This document shows positions 18,445 through 27,213 of a stretch of 64,000 nt of DNA, piece after piece. Every line of letters starts with the position of its first letter. Position 1 is the stretch's first letter. Under the pieces are notes generated by a model that had not been told where the DNA came from, ran no database searches, and saw only the letters and a list, made by a program, of their open reading frames with translations. This DNA is from Amycolatopsis sp. FBCC-B4732 (GTDB lineage: Bacteria > Actinomycetota > Actinomycetes > Mycobacteriales > Pseudonocardiaceae). Location: NCBI RefSeq assembly GCF_023008405.1, contig NZ_CP095376.1, positions 8,474,501 to 8,538,500 of the forward strand. The letters run 5' to 3'. The translations under genes were made by a program, and so were the position numbers.

Positions 18445-19397
18445 TACCTCAGCTCCGACTCCCCGGACGCGGTCAGCGTGAACGCCGTGATCGCGTCCTC
18501 CGACTGCGCCGCCACGTAACAAGTCCCGTCCACCAGCGCGAAGTGCCGCGGGTTCGCGCCGCACGGCTGGTCCGCCACCGCGGCTGCCTCGTCGAGGGCG
18601 AACTCCGTCACGCAGTCCGGGCCGCGGTTCGACAGGTACAAGCGCGTTCCCGTCAGCTCCACGTGCGCCACCAGGTTCGGCACCGACGGCGGCGTCACCG
18701 TGGATGCCGTCGAAGCGACCACCGAAAACGCGCCCGGGGACGTCTCCCGGACCGTCACGAGTGTTCCGGCCAGCTCCCCGACGACGTACGCGAGGTCCGT
18801 CCCCGGCCGGCGGACCAGCTGGCGTGGGCCCGTGCCCGGCGGTAGCGAAGACACCGCCAACGGCTCCAGGCTGCCCGACGGCGTGAGTGTGTAGCTGCGG
18901 ATTTCGTCCGTTCCCAGGTCGACCGCGCTCACGGTGCCCGGGCCGGGGACCGCCATGTGGACGTGTGCCGCCTCTTGGCGGTCAGTGCGCGGCCCGCTGC
19001 CGGAGTGCTGTGCCAGCGCGGTCCGGGATTCCAGCGCACCGGACGACGACAGCGAGAACACCGCGAAGCTGCCGCCGGTGTAGTTGGCGCACAGCAGGAA
19101 CCGGCCGTCCGGGGTCACCGCCAGGTGGCACGGGTGCGCGCCGCCCGTCTCCAGGGTGCCCAGCACGGACAACGAGCCGGCAGCGTCGAAGGACAACGCC
19201 GTCACGGACCCGGTCGCGGTCTCGTTCACCGCGTACAGCACCGGCAGGGACGGGTGCCGCACCAGCCACGAAGGACACTCCAGCGGCAGCGAAGCCACTT
19301 CCGTCAGCGAACCGGAGGCGGACCGGGAGAACGTCGTGATCCCCGTGCCGTTCCCCGCTTCCCCGGTGTAGCACCCGACGAAGACCAGTTCAGCCAT
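18396..19397 (-). CDS. Beta-propeller lactonase (6-phosphogluconolactonase family)
   Basis: A 333-residue protein of the seven-bladed lactonase family (PF10282 type): GCYTGEAGNGTGI at the start, then repeated blades such as CHLAVTPDGRFLLCANY, HVHMAVPGPG and GPRQLVRRPG, and the late NPRHFAL. In this setting the likely substrate is D-galactono-lactone, opened to D-galactonate after the dehydrogenase step. ATG 19397. Its start overlaps the dgoA stop by 8 bp, so the two form a minus-strand operon read from the operator region at 20030. The sugar specificity is inferred from context. Confidence 0.82.
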   Translation of the reverse strand: MAELVFVGCYTGEAGNGTGITTFSRSASGSLTEVASLPLECPSWLVRHPSLPVLYAVNETATGSVTALSFDAAGSLSVLGTLETGGAHPCHLAVTPDGRFLLCANYTGGSFAVFSLSSSGALESRTALAQHSGSGPRTDRQEAAHVHMAVPGPGTVSAVDLGTDEIRSYTLTPSGSLEPLAVSSLPPGTGPRQLVRRPGTDLAYVVGELAGTLVTVRETSPGAFSVVASTASTVTPPSVPNLVAHVELTGTRLYLSNRGPDCVTEFALDEAAAVADQPCGANPRHFALVDGTCYVAAQSEDAITAFTLTASGESELRYYPTGSPTFVLPVSLP

Positions 19398-20007
19398 GCG
19401 CGCTCCTCAACAGCGTCTCGACCCGGACGGCGATCTCCGCCGCGGTGCCGCGGGTCAGCGCCGAACCGACCCCGCACGCCACCGCACCCGCCGACAGCCA
19501 GCCTGGCACGTCTTCCGGCGCGATGCCGCCGGTGGGTACCAGCGGAGCCTGCGGCAGCGCGGCCCGCACGTCGGAGATCCACGACGGCGTCAGCGCGGAA
19601 GCCGGGAACACTTTCACTGCGTCGGCGCCTTCCTCCAGCGCGCGCACGATTTCGGTCACCGAACCGGCGCCGGGGAAGGCCGCCGCGCCGTACCGGTGAG
19701 CGGTGCGGATCACCGCCGCGTCCGCCGACGGCGACACCAGGAACCGCGCCCCCGCGCGGATCGCGAGCACCGCCGAAGCCTCGTCGAGGACGGTGCCGGC
19801 GCCGATCGTCGCGTCCGGGTAGGCCGCCGAGAGACCCGAGATCGCGTCCAGCGCGCCCGGGTTGGTGAGCGGCAGTTCGACCGACCGCAGCCCGGCCTCC
19901 AGCACCGCGCGGGCCGCGGCGACCGCCGACTCCGCGTCACGCGTGCGCACGATCCCGACGACGCCCTGGCGCAGTGCGTTGGCGGTGATCTCCCATCGAT
20001 AGCTCAT
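19390..20007 (-). CDS. dgoA: 2-dehydro-3-deoxy-6-phosphogalactonate aldolase
   Basis: A 205-residue class I aldolase of the KDPG/KHG family, which splits KDPGal to pyruvate and glyceraldehyde-3-phosphate. Motifs: VVGIVRTRD at the N-terminus, the catalytic Glu region VELPLTNPGAL, GAGTVLDEASA, FLVSPS, the Schiff-base Lys in ADAVKVFPAS, and VPTGGI. The length matches E. coli DgoA. GTG 20010 and ATG 20007 are adjacent; ATG 20007 lies 6 nt after TAGGCT on the minus strand, which fits a leaderless start. Its neighbours (DgoD, lactonase, SDR) favour the galactonate rather than the gluconate version. Confidence 0.85.
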   Translation of the reverse strand: MSYRWEITANALRQGVVGIVRTRDAESAVAAARAVLEAGLRSVELPLTNPGALDAISGLSAAYPDATIGAGTVLDEASAVLAIRAGARFLVSPSADAAVIRTAHRYGAAAFPGAGSVTEIVRALEEGADAVKVFPASALTPSWISDVRAALPQAPLVPTGGIAPEDVPGWLSAGAVACGVGSALTRGTAAEIAVRVETLLRSAHG

Positions 20008-20029
20008 CACCCGAGCCTACCTCGTGAAA

Positions 20030-20055
20030 TCTTAATTTAGGATTTATTCTTGACG
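20030..20055 (+). promoter_or_regulatory. Second palindromic operator with -35 box, between dgoA and GH27
   Basis: TCTTAATTTAGGA at 20030-20042 fits the same palindrome TCNTAANTTANGA as the site at 15641. TTGACG at 20050-20055 and CATGCT at 20074-20079 (18-bp spacer) form a plausible promoter for the GH27 gene. The minus-strand dgoA promoter (TAGGCT, 20014-20019) is on the other side, so one site could control both directions. Confidence 0.65.
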
Positions 20056-20120
20056 TGTCCCGACGCGTCCCGGCATGCTGCTCCCCGGCTCGCAGTTCAC
20101 CGGAGAAAGGCGTCCGGCAC

Positions 20121-22160
20121 ATGCTCCTGAAGAGAACCCTCGCGGTGGCCGCCGCGGTCGCCGCCACCCTCACGGCGGTACCCGCTCACGCGACCCCGGC
20201 AGCGGATCAAGGCGCTCCCGACTACTACGACAGCGGCGTCGCGAAGACCCCGTACATGGGCTGGAACACCTACTACGGCCTCGGCGCGCCCAGCGAGGCG
20301 TCGGTCAAGTCCGTCGCGGACTTCCTCGTCTCCAGCGGCCTGCGCGAAGCCGGCTACCGCTACGTCTGGATCGACGGCGGCTGGACCGCGCCCGATCCCC
20401 GTGACCAGGCCGGCAACCTCCACGAGGACCCCGCCAAGTTCCCCAGTGGACTGTCCACTTTGGTCGGCTACCTGCACGGCAAGGGCCTCGAGGCCGGCAT
20501 CTACACCGACGCGGGCGCCTCCGACGGCAAGAACTGCGCGGCCGGCTCCGGCGGGTACTACGAGCAGGACACCAAGCGCTTCGCGAGCTGGAAGTTCGAC
20601 GCCGTCAAGGGCGACTTCCTCTGCGGCATCGCCCAGAACCTCAAGCCCGCCGACGCGTTCACGCAGTTCAGCAAGGCCCTCGCCATGGCGGGCCGCCCGA
20701 TGGTGCTGAACATCTGCAACCCGGTCACCGACGAGTGGGGCGTGCCGCACGGCCCGGACCAGGTCGCCGGCATCGCCTACAGCTACGGCCCGCTCGTCGC
20801 CGACTCCTGGCGCACCAGCACCGACATCGCGTTCGGCACGCCGTACGAGGGCATCTGGAAAGACGTCCTGCGCAACATGGACGCCAACGCCGCGCACCCC
20901 GAGGCGAACGGGCCGGGCCACTACAACGACCCCGACTACCTCATCCCGATGCGCAAGACCGAGCAGGGCACCTACGAGCTGAACGAGGAGGAGTCGACCA
21001 CCCAGTTCGTCATGTGGGCGGAGATGGCCTCCCCGCTGATCCTCGGCTCCGACCCGCGCACGCTGCCCGCGTCGATGCTGAAGACGCTGAAGAACCCGGA
21101 GATCGTCGGGGTCAACCAGGACAGCCTCGGCACCCAGGGCGTCCGCGTCGCGACGACCGGCACCACCGACACCTACAGCAAGGTCCTCTCCCGCACCGGC
21201 GACCGTGCGGTCGTGCTGCTCAACCGCGGTGAGACGCCGACGCAGATGACGCTGGACTTCGCCGACGCAGGCCTGAAGGGGCGGGTGTCCGTTCGCGACC
21301 TCCGGGCGCGGGCCGACCGCGGCAGCGCCACCGGCGGGTACTCGGTCACCGTGCCCGCGCACGGGACGGCGTTCCTGCGCCTGCACGGCACCGACCTCGT
21401 CCCGGGCGACGACGTCGCCGGGCCCGCGTCGGCCAGTCCCGCGGTGGTCCGCGCCGGCGGGAAGACCGTCACGTTCTTCCGCGACCGCGCCGGGAACCTC
21501 CAGCAGACCGGCCTCGACGGGCCGCGCCAGGTCGGCGGGAAGTTCCTCGGCCAGCCGGCCGCGGTCGCGACCACCAAGGGCATCGACGTCTACGCCCGCG
21601 GCGTCGACAACGCCCTCTACCAGCGCAGTTTCACGACGAAGTGGGGCGACTGGAAACGGCTCGGCGGGACGCTCACCGATTCGCCGTCCGTCACCGGCGA
21701 CGGAACGGTCTTCGTGCGCGGTGCCGACGGCCAGGTCTGGCAGCGGACCGGTGCCGGTCAGTGGTCCGGTCTCGGCGCACCCGGTGGCAAGCCGATCTAC
21801 GGCCGGCCCGGCGCCGCGACGGCCACCAGCGGCACGGTCGTCGCCGTCCGGACCGCCGACGACAGCGTCTGGGCCCGCACCAGGACCGGCGACACCTGGT
21901 CGGACTGGACGTCCCTCGGCGGCACGGTCAGCAGCAGCCCGACGCTGGTCGCGGTCGGTGCGAAGGTCGCGCTCACCGCGTCCGCGAGCGACTACTCGCT
22001 GTGGGCCGACACGTGGTCCGGCTCCTGGGCCGGCTGGTTCAACCGGCCGGAGTACCCGAGCGGGAGCATCGTGGGCACCCTGGGCGCGGCATCCGACGGC
22101 GCGTCGCTGTGGTTCGCGGCGCGCGGTCCGGACGACCATGTCCACGTAGCGAAGTTCTGA
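20121..22160 (+). CDS. Secreted alpha-galactosidase, GH27, with C-terminal propeller-like domain
   Basis: A 679-residue secreted enzyme. The signal peptide is at 1-~25, ending AVPAHA. The GH27 barrel (about 40-330) shows TPYMGWNTYYG, WIDGGW and KGDFLC, where Asp165 is the nucleophile position, then DPDYL and ADMASP-like segments. A beta-sandwich follows to ~430. The last ~240 residues hold repeated W-rich units (ALYQRSFTTKWGDW, VWQRTGAGQW, SVWARTRTGDTWSDW, SLWADTWSGSWAGW), a PLL/tectonin-like propeller that may bind glycans. ATG 20121 has GGAGAAAGG upstream. It would supply external galactose, complementing the cytosolic GH36. Confidence 0.92.
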   Translation: MLLKRTLAVAAAVAATLTAVPAHATPAADQGAPDYYDSGVAKTPYMGWNTYYGLGAPSEASVKSVADFLVSSGLREAGYRYVWIDGGWTAPDPRDQAGNLHEDPAKFPSGLSTLVGYLHGKGLEAGIYTDAGASDGKNCAAGSGGYYEQDTKRFASWKFDAVKGDFLCGIAQNLKPADAFTQFSKALAMAGRPMVLNICNPVTDEWGVPHGPDQVAGIAYSYGPLVADSWRTSTDIAFGTPYEGIWKDVLRNMDANAAHPEANGPGHYNDPDYLIPMRKTEQGTYELNEEESTTQFVMWAEMASPLILGSDPRTLPASMLKTLKNPEIVGVNQDSLGTQGVRVATTGTTDTYSKVLSRTGDRAVVLLNRGETPTQMTLDFADAGLKGRVSVRDLRARADRGSATGGYSVTVPAHGTAFLRLHGTDLVPGDDVAGPASASPAVVRAGGKTVTFFRDRAGNLQQTGLDGPRQVGGKFLGQPAAVATTKGIDVYARGVDNALYQRSFTTKWGDWKRLGGTLTDSPSVTGDGTVFVRGADGQVWQRTGAGQWSGLGAPGGKPIYGRPGAATATSGTVVAVRTADDSVWARTRTGDTWSDWTSLGGTVSSSPTLVAVGAKVALTASASDYSLWADTWSGSWAGWFNRPEYPSGSIVGTLGAASDGASLWFAARGPDDHVHVAKF

Positions 22161-22174
22161 CGAAGGGGTAGGCG

Positions 22175-22858
22175 ATGTTCACGCGCACGGCGGTGGTGAC
22201 GGGAGCGGCGTCCGGGATCGGGAAAGCGACCGCCCGGAAGCTCCTCGACGACGGCTACCGCGTGCTGGGCGTGGACATCGCCGAACTCCCCGACGGCGTC
22301 GTCCCGATCCGGGGCAGCGTCACCGACGAAACGACCTGGGCCGCCATCGGTGAGGTGGACGCCCTGGTCAGCAACGCCTACGTCCCCAGCACCGGGCCGC
22401 TGCACGAGATCGACCGCGCCGAGTGGCAGCGGCAGCTCGACGTCAACCTGACCGGGACCTACCTCGGCCTGAAGGCCTGCTTGCCGTCGCTGCGGGAACG
22501 GCGTGGCGCGGTCGTGCTGGTCTCCTCGGTGCACGCGCACTTCGGGCTGCCGGGTCACCCCGCGTACGCCGCGAGCAAGGGCGCGCTCGTCGCGCTGGCC
22601 CGCCAGCTGGCCGTGGAATACGCCCCCGACGTGCGCGTCAACTCCGTGCTGCCCGGACCGGTCCGCACCGAAGCCTGGGACCGCATCTCGCCGGAAGACC
22701 GCGAACGCAGCGCACAGGCGACGCCGGCGGGCCGCCTCGGCGACCCGGCCGAAGTGGCGAACGTGATCGCCTTCCTGCTCTCGGCCGCCGCGTCGTTCGT
22801 CACCGGCGCCGAGCTGACCGTCGACGGCGGCTGGTCCGCCGCCAAGGATTCCGCGTAG
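22175..22858 (+). CDS. SDR oxidoreductase, probable D-galactose 1-dehydrogenase
   Basis: A 227-residue classical short-chain dehydrogenase. The cofactor motif is VVTGAASGIGKATA and the acidic VDIAE end of strand 2 suggests NAD. The NNAG motif is altered to SNAY. Catalytic Ser is in VLVSSVHAH, Tyr and Lys in YAASK, and the C-terminus is the usual FVTGAELTVDGGWSA. It lies 14 bp after GH27 and 13 bp before dgoD, so it most likely oxidises D-galactose to the lactone in this operon. Other SDR substrates cannot be excluded by sequence. Confidence 0.85.
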   Translation: MFTRTAVVTGAASGIGKATARKLLDDGYRVLGVDIAELPDGVVPIRGSVTDETTWAAIGEVDALVSNAYVPSTGPLHEIDRAEWQRQLDVNLTGTYLGLKACLPSLRERRGAVVLVSSVHAHFGLPGHPAYAASKGALVALARQLAVEYAPDVRVNSVLPGPVRTEAWDRISPEDRERSAQATPAGRLGDPAEVANVIAFLLSAAASFVTGAELTVDGGWSAAKDSA

Positions 22859-22871
22859 ATGGGGGACACGG

Positions 22872-24017
22872 GTGAAGATCACCGGGGTTGAAACGTTTCT
22901 GGTCGCGCCGCGCTGGCTGTTCCTCAAGCTCAGCACGGACGAGGGCGTCTGCGGCTGGGGCGAGCCCGTGGTCGAGGGCCGCGCGGAGACCGTGCGCGCG
23001 GCCGTGCACGAGCTGTCCGAGCTGCTGATCGGCCAGGACCCGCTGCGCATCGAGGACCACTGGCAGGTGCTGCGCCGCGGCGGCTTCTACCGCGGCGGGC
23101 CGGTGCTCTCCAGCGCGCTGGCCGGCTACGACCACGCGCTGTGGGACATCGCGGGCAAGGTCCGCGACGCGCCGGTGCACGAGCTGCTCGGCGGCCCGGT
23201 CCGCGACCGCGTCCGCGTCTACAGCTGGGTCGGCGGCGACCGGCCGTCCGGCATCCGCGAAGCCGTGTCCGCGCAGGTCGAGGCCGGGTTCACCGCGGTG
23301 AAGATGAACGTCGCCGGCCCGCTGGCGGCGATCGCGTCCCCCGCCGAAGCCGACGCCGCCGTGGCGCGCGCGTGGGAGGCGCGGGAGGTGCTCGGCCCGC
23401 ACCGCGACCTCGCGATCGACTTCCACGGCCGCGTCTCGCCCGCGATGGCCCGGCGGCTGGTCAAGCTGCTCGAAGACGTCCAGCCGATGTTCGTCGAGGA
23501 GCCGATCCTGCCGGAGACCCAGGGCGACGCGCTGCGCTCGGTCGTCGAGGCGTCCACCGTGCCCATCGCGGTCGGCGAACGGCTCTACTCGCGCTGGGAG
23601 TTCAAGCCGGTGCTCGACGCCGGCGTCGCCGTGGTCCAGCCGGACCCCTCGCACGCGGGCGGCATCTCCGAGCTGCGGCGGATCGGCGCGCTCGCGGAGG
23701 TGTACGGCGCTTCGCTCGCGCCGCACTGCCCGCTCGGCCCGATCTCGCTGGCGGCGTCGCTGCAGGTGGCGTTCGCGACGCCGAACTTCCTGATCCAGGA
23801 ACAAAGCGTGGGCATGCACTACCACGAAGGCCGCGAACACCAGTACCTCGTGGACGCGTCGCTCTTCGCCTTCCAGGACGGCTACGCGAGCCGGCCGCCG
23901 AAGCCCGGTCTCGGCATCGAGGTCGACGAAGAAGCCGTCCGCCGCGCCGACGAAACCGGGCACGCGTGGCGCTCGCCGGTGTGGCGCCACGACGACGGGA
24001 GCCTCGCCGAATGGTGA
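22872..24017 (+). CDS. dgoD: D-galactonate dehydratase
   Basis: A 381-residue member of the enolase superfamily, which dehydrates D-galactonate to 2-keto-3-deoxygalactonate. It is close to E. coli DgoD along the whole length, starting KITGVETFLVAPRW and ending WRHDDGSLAEW. The active-site set is visible at family positions: Asp183 and His185 (IDFHGRVS), Glu209 (FVEEP), Glu236 (AVGERLYSR) and His285 (LAPHCPLGP). GTG start. The stop overlaps the next gene by 7 bp. The product should go to a KDGal kinase, which is not found here, before DgoA. Confidence 0.93.
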   Translation: MKITGVETFLVAPRWLFLKLSTDEGVCGWGEPVVEGRAETVRAAVHELSELLIGQDPLRIEDHWQVLRRGGFYRGGPVLSSALAGYDHALWDIAGKVRDAPVHELLGGPVRDRVRVYSWVGGDRPSGIREAVSAQVEAGFTAVKMNVAGPLAAIASPAEADAAVARAWEAREVLGPHRDLAIDFHGRVSPAMARRLVKLLEDVQPMFVEEPILPETQGDALRSVVEASTVPIAVGERLYSRWEFKPVLDAGVAVVQPDPSHAGGISELRRIGALAEVYGASLAPHCPLGPISLAASLQVAFATPNFLIQEQSVGMHYHEGREHQYLVDASLFAFQDGYASRPPKPGLGIEVDEEAVRRADETGHAWRSPVWRHDDGSLAEW

Positions 24018-24853
24018 CCTGGCTCGAGCGCGGCGACCTGCGGCTCGGCCTGGTCCCGGAGCTGGGCGGCCGGCTCCTGTCGGTGCGCCACCGCGGCGCC
24101 GAACTGCTCTGGCGCAACCCGGCGCTGCTCGACGACGACCTGCGCGGCGAGTACGCCCCGAACGCCGGCCGGATGGGCGACTGGGTCAACTACGGCGGCG
24201 ACAAGACGTGGCCCGCACCGCAGGGCTGGGCTGGTCCGGACCAGTGGCCCGGGCCGCCCGACCCGGTCCTCGACTCCGGCCCGTACGCCCTGGTCCTCGA
24301 CGGCGACACGGCCACCATGACCAGCGCGCCGGACCCGCGCACCGGCCTGCGGTTCACGCGCGCGATCACGGTCCTCGACGACGGCTACCGGCTGGACCTG
24401 CGCGCGGAGAACGTGTCCGGGCGGCCGGTGCGCTGGGCGCTGTGGAACGTGACCCAGCTCCCGGGCGGCGGCGCGGTCACCGCGGGGCTCCGGACGCCCG
24501 AGGTCGTCGCGCTGGTGGCGGGCACGGGCCGCCCGGAGTACACAGTGGACGGTGACCGGCTGGTCGTCCCGCCCCAGGACGTCGTCGGCAAGCTGGGCGT
24601 GCCGGGCTCGGCGGGGTGGGTGACGTACGGGGCGTTGACGCTCTCCTTCGCCGTGGATCCGGCCGGGGAGTACCCGGACGAGGGCTCGCCGCTGGAGATC
24701 TGGCTGGAGCACCCGCTGCCTTCGCCGCTCGCGGAGCTGGGTGACCTGGACCCGCCGGCGCGGATCGTCGAGCTGGAGGTGCTCGGCCCGCTGACCACGC
24801 TGGACCCGGGCGCGTCGATGTCCCTGACCTGCGCGGGTATCGTGAGGGCGTGA
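24011..24853 (+). CDS. DUF4380 / aldose-epimerase-like protein
   Basis: A 280-residue cytosolic protein with a beta-rich, galactose-mutarotase-like layout: LVPELGGRLLSVRHRGAELLW at the N-terminus, GDKTWPAPQGW near residue 65, and RWALWNVTQLPGGG in the middle. The pattern fits the DUF4380 group, related to aldose 1-epimerases. Translation overlaps dgoD by 7 bp (ATGGTGA), so it belongs to the galactose operon; interconversion of galactose anomers before oxidation is a plausible role. Its own stop overlaps the purB GTG by 4 bp. Confidence 0.7.
   Translation: MVTWLERGDLRLGLVPELGGRLLSVRHRGAELLWRNPALLDDDLRGEYAPNAGRMGDWVNYGGDKTWPAPQGWAGPDQWPGPPDPVLDSGPYALVLDGDTATMTSAPDPRTGLRFTRAITVLDDGYRLDLRAENVSGRPVRWALWNVTQLPGGGAVTAGLRTPEVVALVAGTGRPEYTVDGDRLVVPPQDVVGKLGVPGSAGWVTYGALTLSFAVDPAGEYPDEGSPLEIWLEHPLPSPLAELGDLDPPARIVELEVLGPLTTLDPGASMSLTCAGIVRA
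24838..24849 (+). promoter_or_regulatory. Candidate leaderless promoter for purB
   Basis: TATCGT at 24838-24843 is followed by 6 nt and then the purB GTG, the spacing expected of a -10 box for a transcript that starts at the initiation codon. It would free purB from the upstream galactose operon. No clear -35 box is seen. Confidence 0.4.
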
Positions 24854-26277
24854 CGGACAAGCCCCGCATTCCGAACGTGCTCGCCGCCCGCTACGCCTCG
24901 GCGGAGCTGGTCTCGCTCTGGTCGCCGGAGCAGAAGGTCGTGCTGGAGCGGCAGCTCTGGCTCGCCGTGCTCAAGGCGCAGAAGGACCTCGGCGTCGAGG
25001 TGCCGGACGGCGTGGTCGAGGCGTACGAGCGGGTCGTCGACACCGTTGACCTGGACTCGATCGCCGAGCGGGAGCGTGTCACCCGCCACGACGTCAAGGC
25101 GCGGATCGAGGAGTTCAGCGACCTCGCCGGCCAGGAGCACGTCCACAAGGGCATGACCTCGCGCGACCTCACCGAGAACGTCGAGCAGCTGCAGCTGCTC
25201 CGTTCGCTCGAGCTGGTCCGCACGCGCGTCGCCGCGGTGCTGGCGCGGCTGGCCGCGCTGGCCGTCGAGCACGCGGACACCGTCATGGCCGGGCGCTCGC
25301 ACAACGTCGCCGCGCAGGCCACCACGCTGGGCAAGCGGTTCGCGACCGCGGCCGACGAGCTGCTGGTCGCCTTCGAGCGGCTCGACAACCTCATCGAGCG
25401 GTACCCGCTGCGTGGCATCAAGGGCCCGGTCGGCACCGCGCAGGACATGCTCGACCTGCTCGGCGACGAGTCCACTTTGGACCAGCTCGAAGACCGCGTG
25501 ATGCAGCACCTCGGCTTCAACCGCCGGTTCACCAGCGTCGGCCAGGTCTACCCGCGCTCGCTCGACTTCGACGTGCTGTCCACTGTGGTCCAGCTCGCCG
25601 CGGCGCCGTCCAGCCTGGCCAAGACGATCCGGCTGATGGCGGGCCACGAGCTGGTCACCGAGGGCTTCAAGCCCGGCCAGGTCGGCTCGTCGGCCATGCC
25701 GCACAAGATGAACACCCGCTCGTGCGAGCGCGTGAACGGCCTCGCCGTCGTGCTGCGCGGCTACCTGTCGATGATCGGCGAGCTGGCCGGCGACCAGTGG
25801 AACGAGGGCGACGTCTCCGACTCGGTCGTCCGCCGCGTGGCGCTGCCGGACGCGTTCTTCGCGCTCGACGGCCTGCTCGAGACGTTCCTCACGGTGCTCA
25901 CCGAGTTCGGCGCTTTCCCGGCGGTGATCGAGCGTGAGCTGGATCGCTACCTGCCGTTCCTGACCACGACGAAGGTGCTGATGGCGGCGGTTCGCGGCGG
26001 CGTCGGACGTGAGACGGCCCACGAAGCGATCAAGGAGCACGCCGTCGCCGTCGCGCTCGAGATGCGCGAAGGCCGCGCCGACAACGACCTCCTCGACCGC
26101 TTCGCCGCCGACGAGCGCATCCCGCTCGACCGCGGTGAGCTGGACAAACTCCTCGCCGACCGGATCTCGTTCACCGGCACGGCCGGGCGCCAGGTGGCGC
26201 AGGTGGCCGAGCGCGTGAAGCAGCTGCTCGAGCGGTTCCCCGAAGCGGCCGGCTACGCGCCGCAGCCGATCTTGTGA
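24850..26277 (+). CDS. purB: Adenylosuccinate lyase
   Basis: A 475-residue enzyme acting twice in purine synthesis: SAICAR to AICAR plus fumarate, and adenylosuccinate to AMP. Motifs: TRHDVKARIEEF, the active-site GRSHNVAAQATTLGKRF, and the fumarase-superfamily signature GSSAMPHKMN. It is longer than B. subtilis PurB (~430) but similar to other actinobacterial forms. GTG 24850 overlaps the upstream stop (GTGA). One TCCNNTKTGGA motif (25471) lies in frame as TCC-ACT-TTG-GAC. Confidence 0.95.
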   Translation: MTDKPRIPNVLAARYASAELVSLWSPEQKVVLERQLWLAVLKAQKDLGVEVPDGVVEAYERVVDTVDLDSIAERERVTRHDVKARIEEFSDLAGQEHVHKGMTSRDLTENVEQLQLLRSLELVRTRVAAVLARLAALAVEHADTVMAGRSHNVAAQATTLGKRFATAADELLVAFERLDNLIERYPLRGIKGPVGTAQDMLDLLGDESTLDQLEDRVMQHLGFNRRFTSVGQVYPRSLDFDVLSTVVQLAAAPSSLAKTIRLMAGHELVTEGFKPGQVGSSAMPHKMNTRSCERVNGLAVVLRGYLSMIGELAGDQWNEGDVSDSVVRRVALPDAFFALDGLLETFLTVLTEFGAFPAVIERELDRYLPFLTTTKVLMAAVRGGVGRETAHEAIKEHAVAVALEMREGRADNDLLDRFAADERIPLDRGELDKLLADRISFTGTAGRQVAQVAERVKQLLERFPEAAGYAPQPIL

Positions 26278-26393
26278 GCTGACGCACCCGTCCACAGAAT
26301 GGAACGAATCCACTCGAACGGGCGAAATCCCTAATCTCGATCGCTGACCCACGCCGGCGCTGCGAAGCGCCGGTCCTCACCATGGAAGAAGCG

Positions 26394-27212
26394 ATGAGAT
26401 CCACGCTGTCCAAGATCGCCGCCGCCCTGACCGCGGGCGCGCTGACGTTGACCCTCGCCGCCTGCGGTGGTTCCGACGCGGGGACGACCACCCTGCGCGT
26501 CGGGACGCTCAGCGACGCCCCGCCGTCCATCTACCTGGAGAACGGCCGGTTCACCGGCTACGACAACGAACTGCTGCGCGACATCGCCAAGCGTGAGGGC
26601 TTCGAGGTCGAGTTCGTCGGCACCGAGTTCTCCAGCCTGCTGGCCGGCGTCGCGACCGGCAAGTTCGACATCGGCAGCTCGACGATCTCGAGCACCGAGG
26701 CGCGCAAGAAGACGGTCGCCTTCTCCAACGGCTACAACACCGGCTTCACCACCGTCGTCACGGCGAAGGGCGCCAACCTCAAGGACGTCGCCGCGCTGTC
26801 GGGCAAGCGCCTCGGCGTGGTCCAGGGTTCGGTGCAGGACGAGCTCGCCGGCAAGACCGCCGGTGCGCAGGTCGTCCGCTTCCCCGACTACAACGCGGGC
26901 TTCGCGCAGCTGAAGAACGGCACCCTCGACGGCTGGGTCGTGCCGCAGGACATCGGGCAGAAGTACCTGGACCAGAACCCGGGCGTGCCGCTGGAGCTCG
27001 GCTACACGGTCGAGGACAAGGACACCCCGTCGGCGTTCGCCGTCGCCAAGACGAACACCGATCTGCTGAACAAGCTCAACGACGGGCTGCGGAAGGCCGT
27101 CGCCGACGGTACGGTCGCCCGGATCTACGGGCAGTTCTACAAGAACACGCCGCTGTCGAAGGAACTCCAGCAGGGCGGCCCCGGGCTGCCGGTCAAGAAC
27201 GTGGGTGCGTGA
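26394..27212 (+). CDS. Amino-acid ABC transporter binding lipoprotein 1
   Basis: A 272-residue family-3 solute-binding lipoprotein. Signal and lipobox: LTLTLAAC at about 17-24. The body starts TLRVGTLSDAPPSIYLENG and shows YDNELLRDIAKREG, the hallmark of polar-amino-acid binding proteins. ATG 26394 is preferred to 26382 because GGAAG lies just before it and it gives a better signal peptide. It is the first of three tandem paralogs and is followed by one permease and one ATPase gene. It ends with PVKNVGA, longer than copies 2 and 3. Confidence 0.88.
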   Translation: MRSTLSKIAAALTAGALTLTLAACGGSDAGTTTLRVGTLSDAPPSIYLENGRFTGYDNELLRDIAKREGFEVEFVGTEFSSLLAGVATGKFDIGSSTISSTEARKKTVAFSNGYNTGFTTVVTAKGANLKDVAALSGKRLGVVQGSVQDELAGKTAGAQVVRFPDYNAGFAQLKNGTLDGWVVPQDIGQKYLDQNPGVPLELGYTVEDKDTPSAFAVAKTNTDLLNKLNDGLRKAVADGTVARIYGQFYKNTPLSKELQQGGPGLPVKNVGA

Positions 27213-27213
27213 C

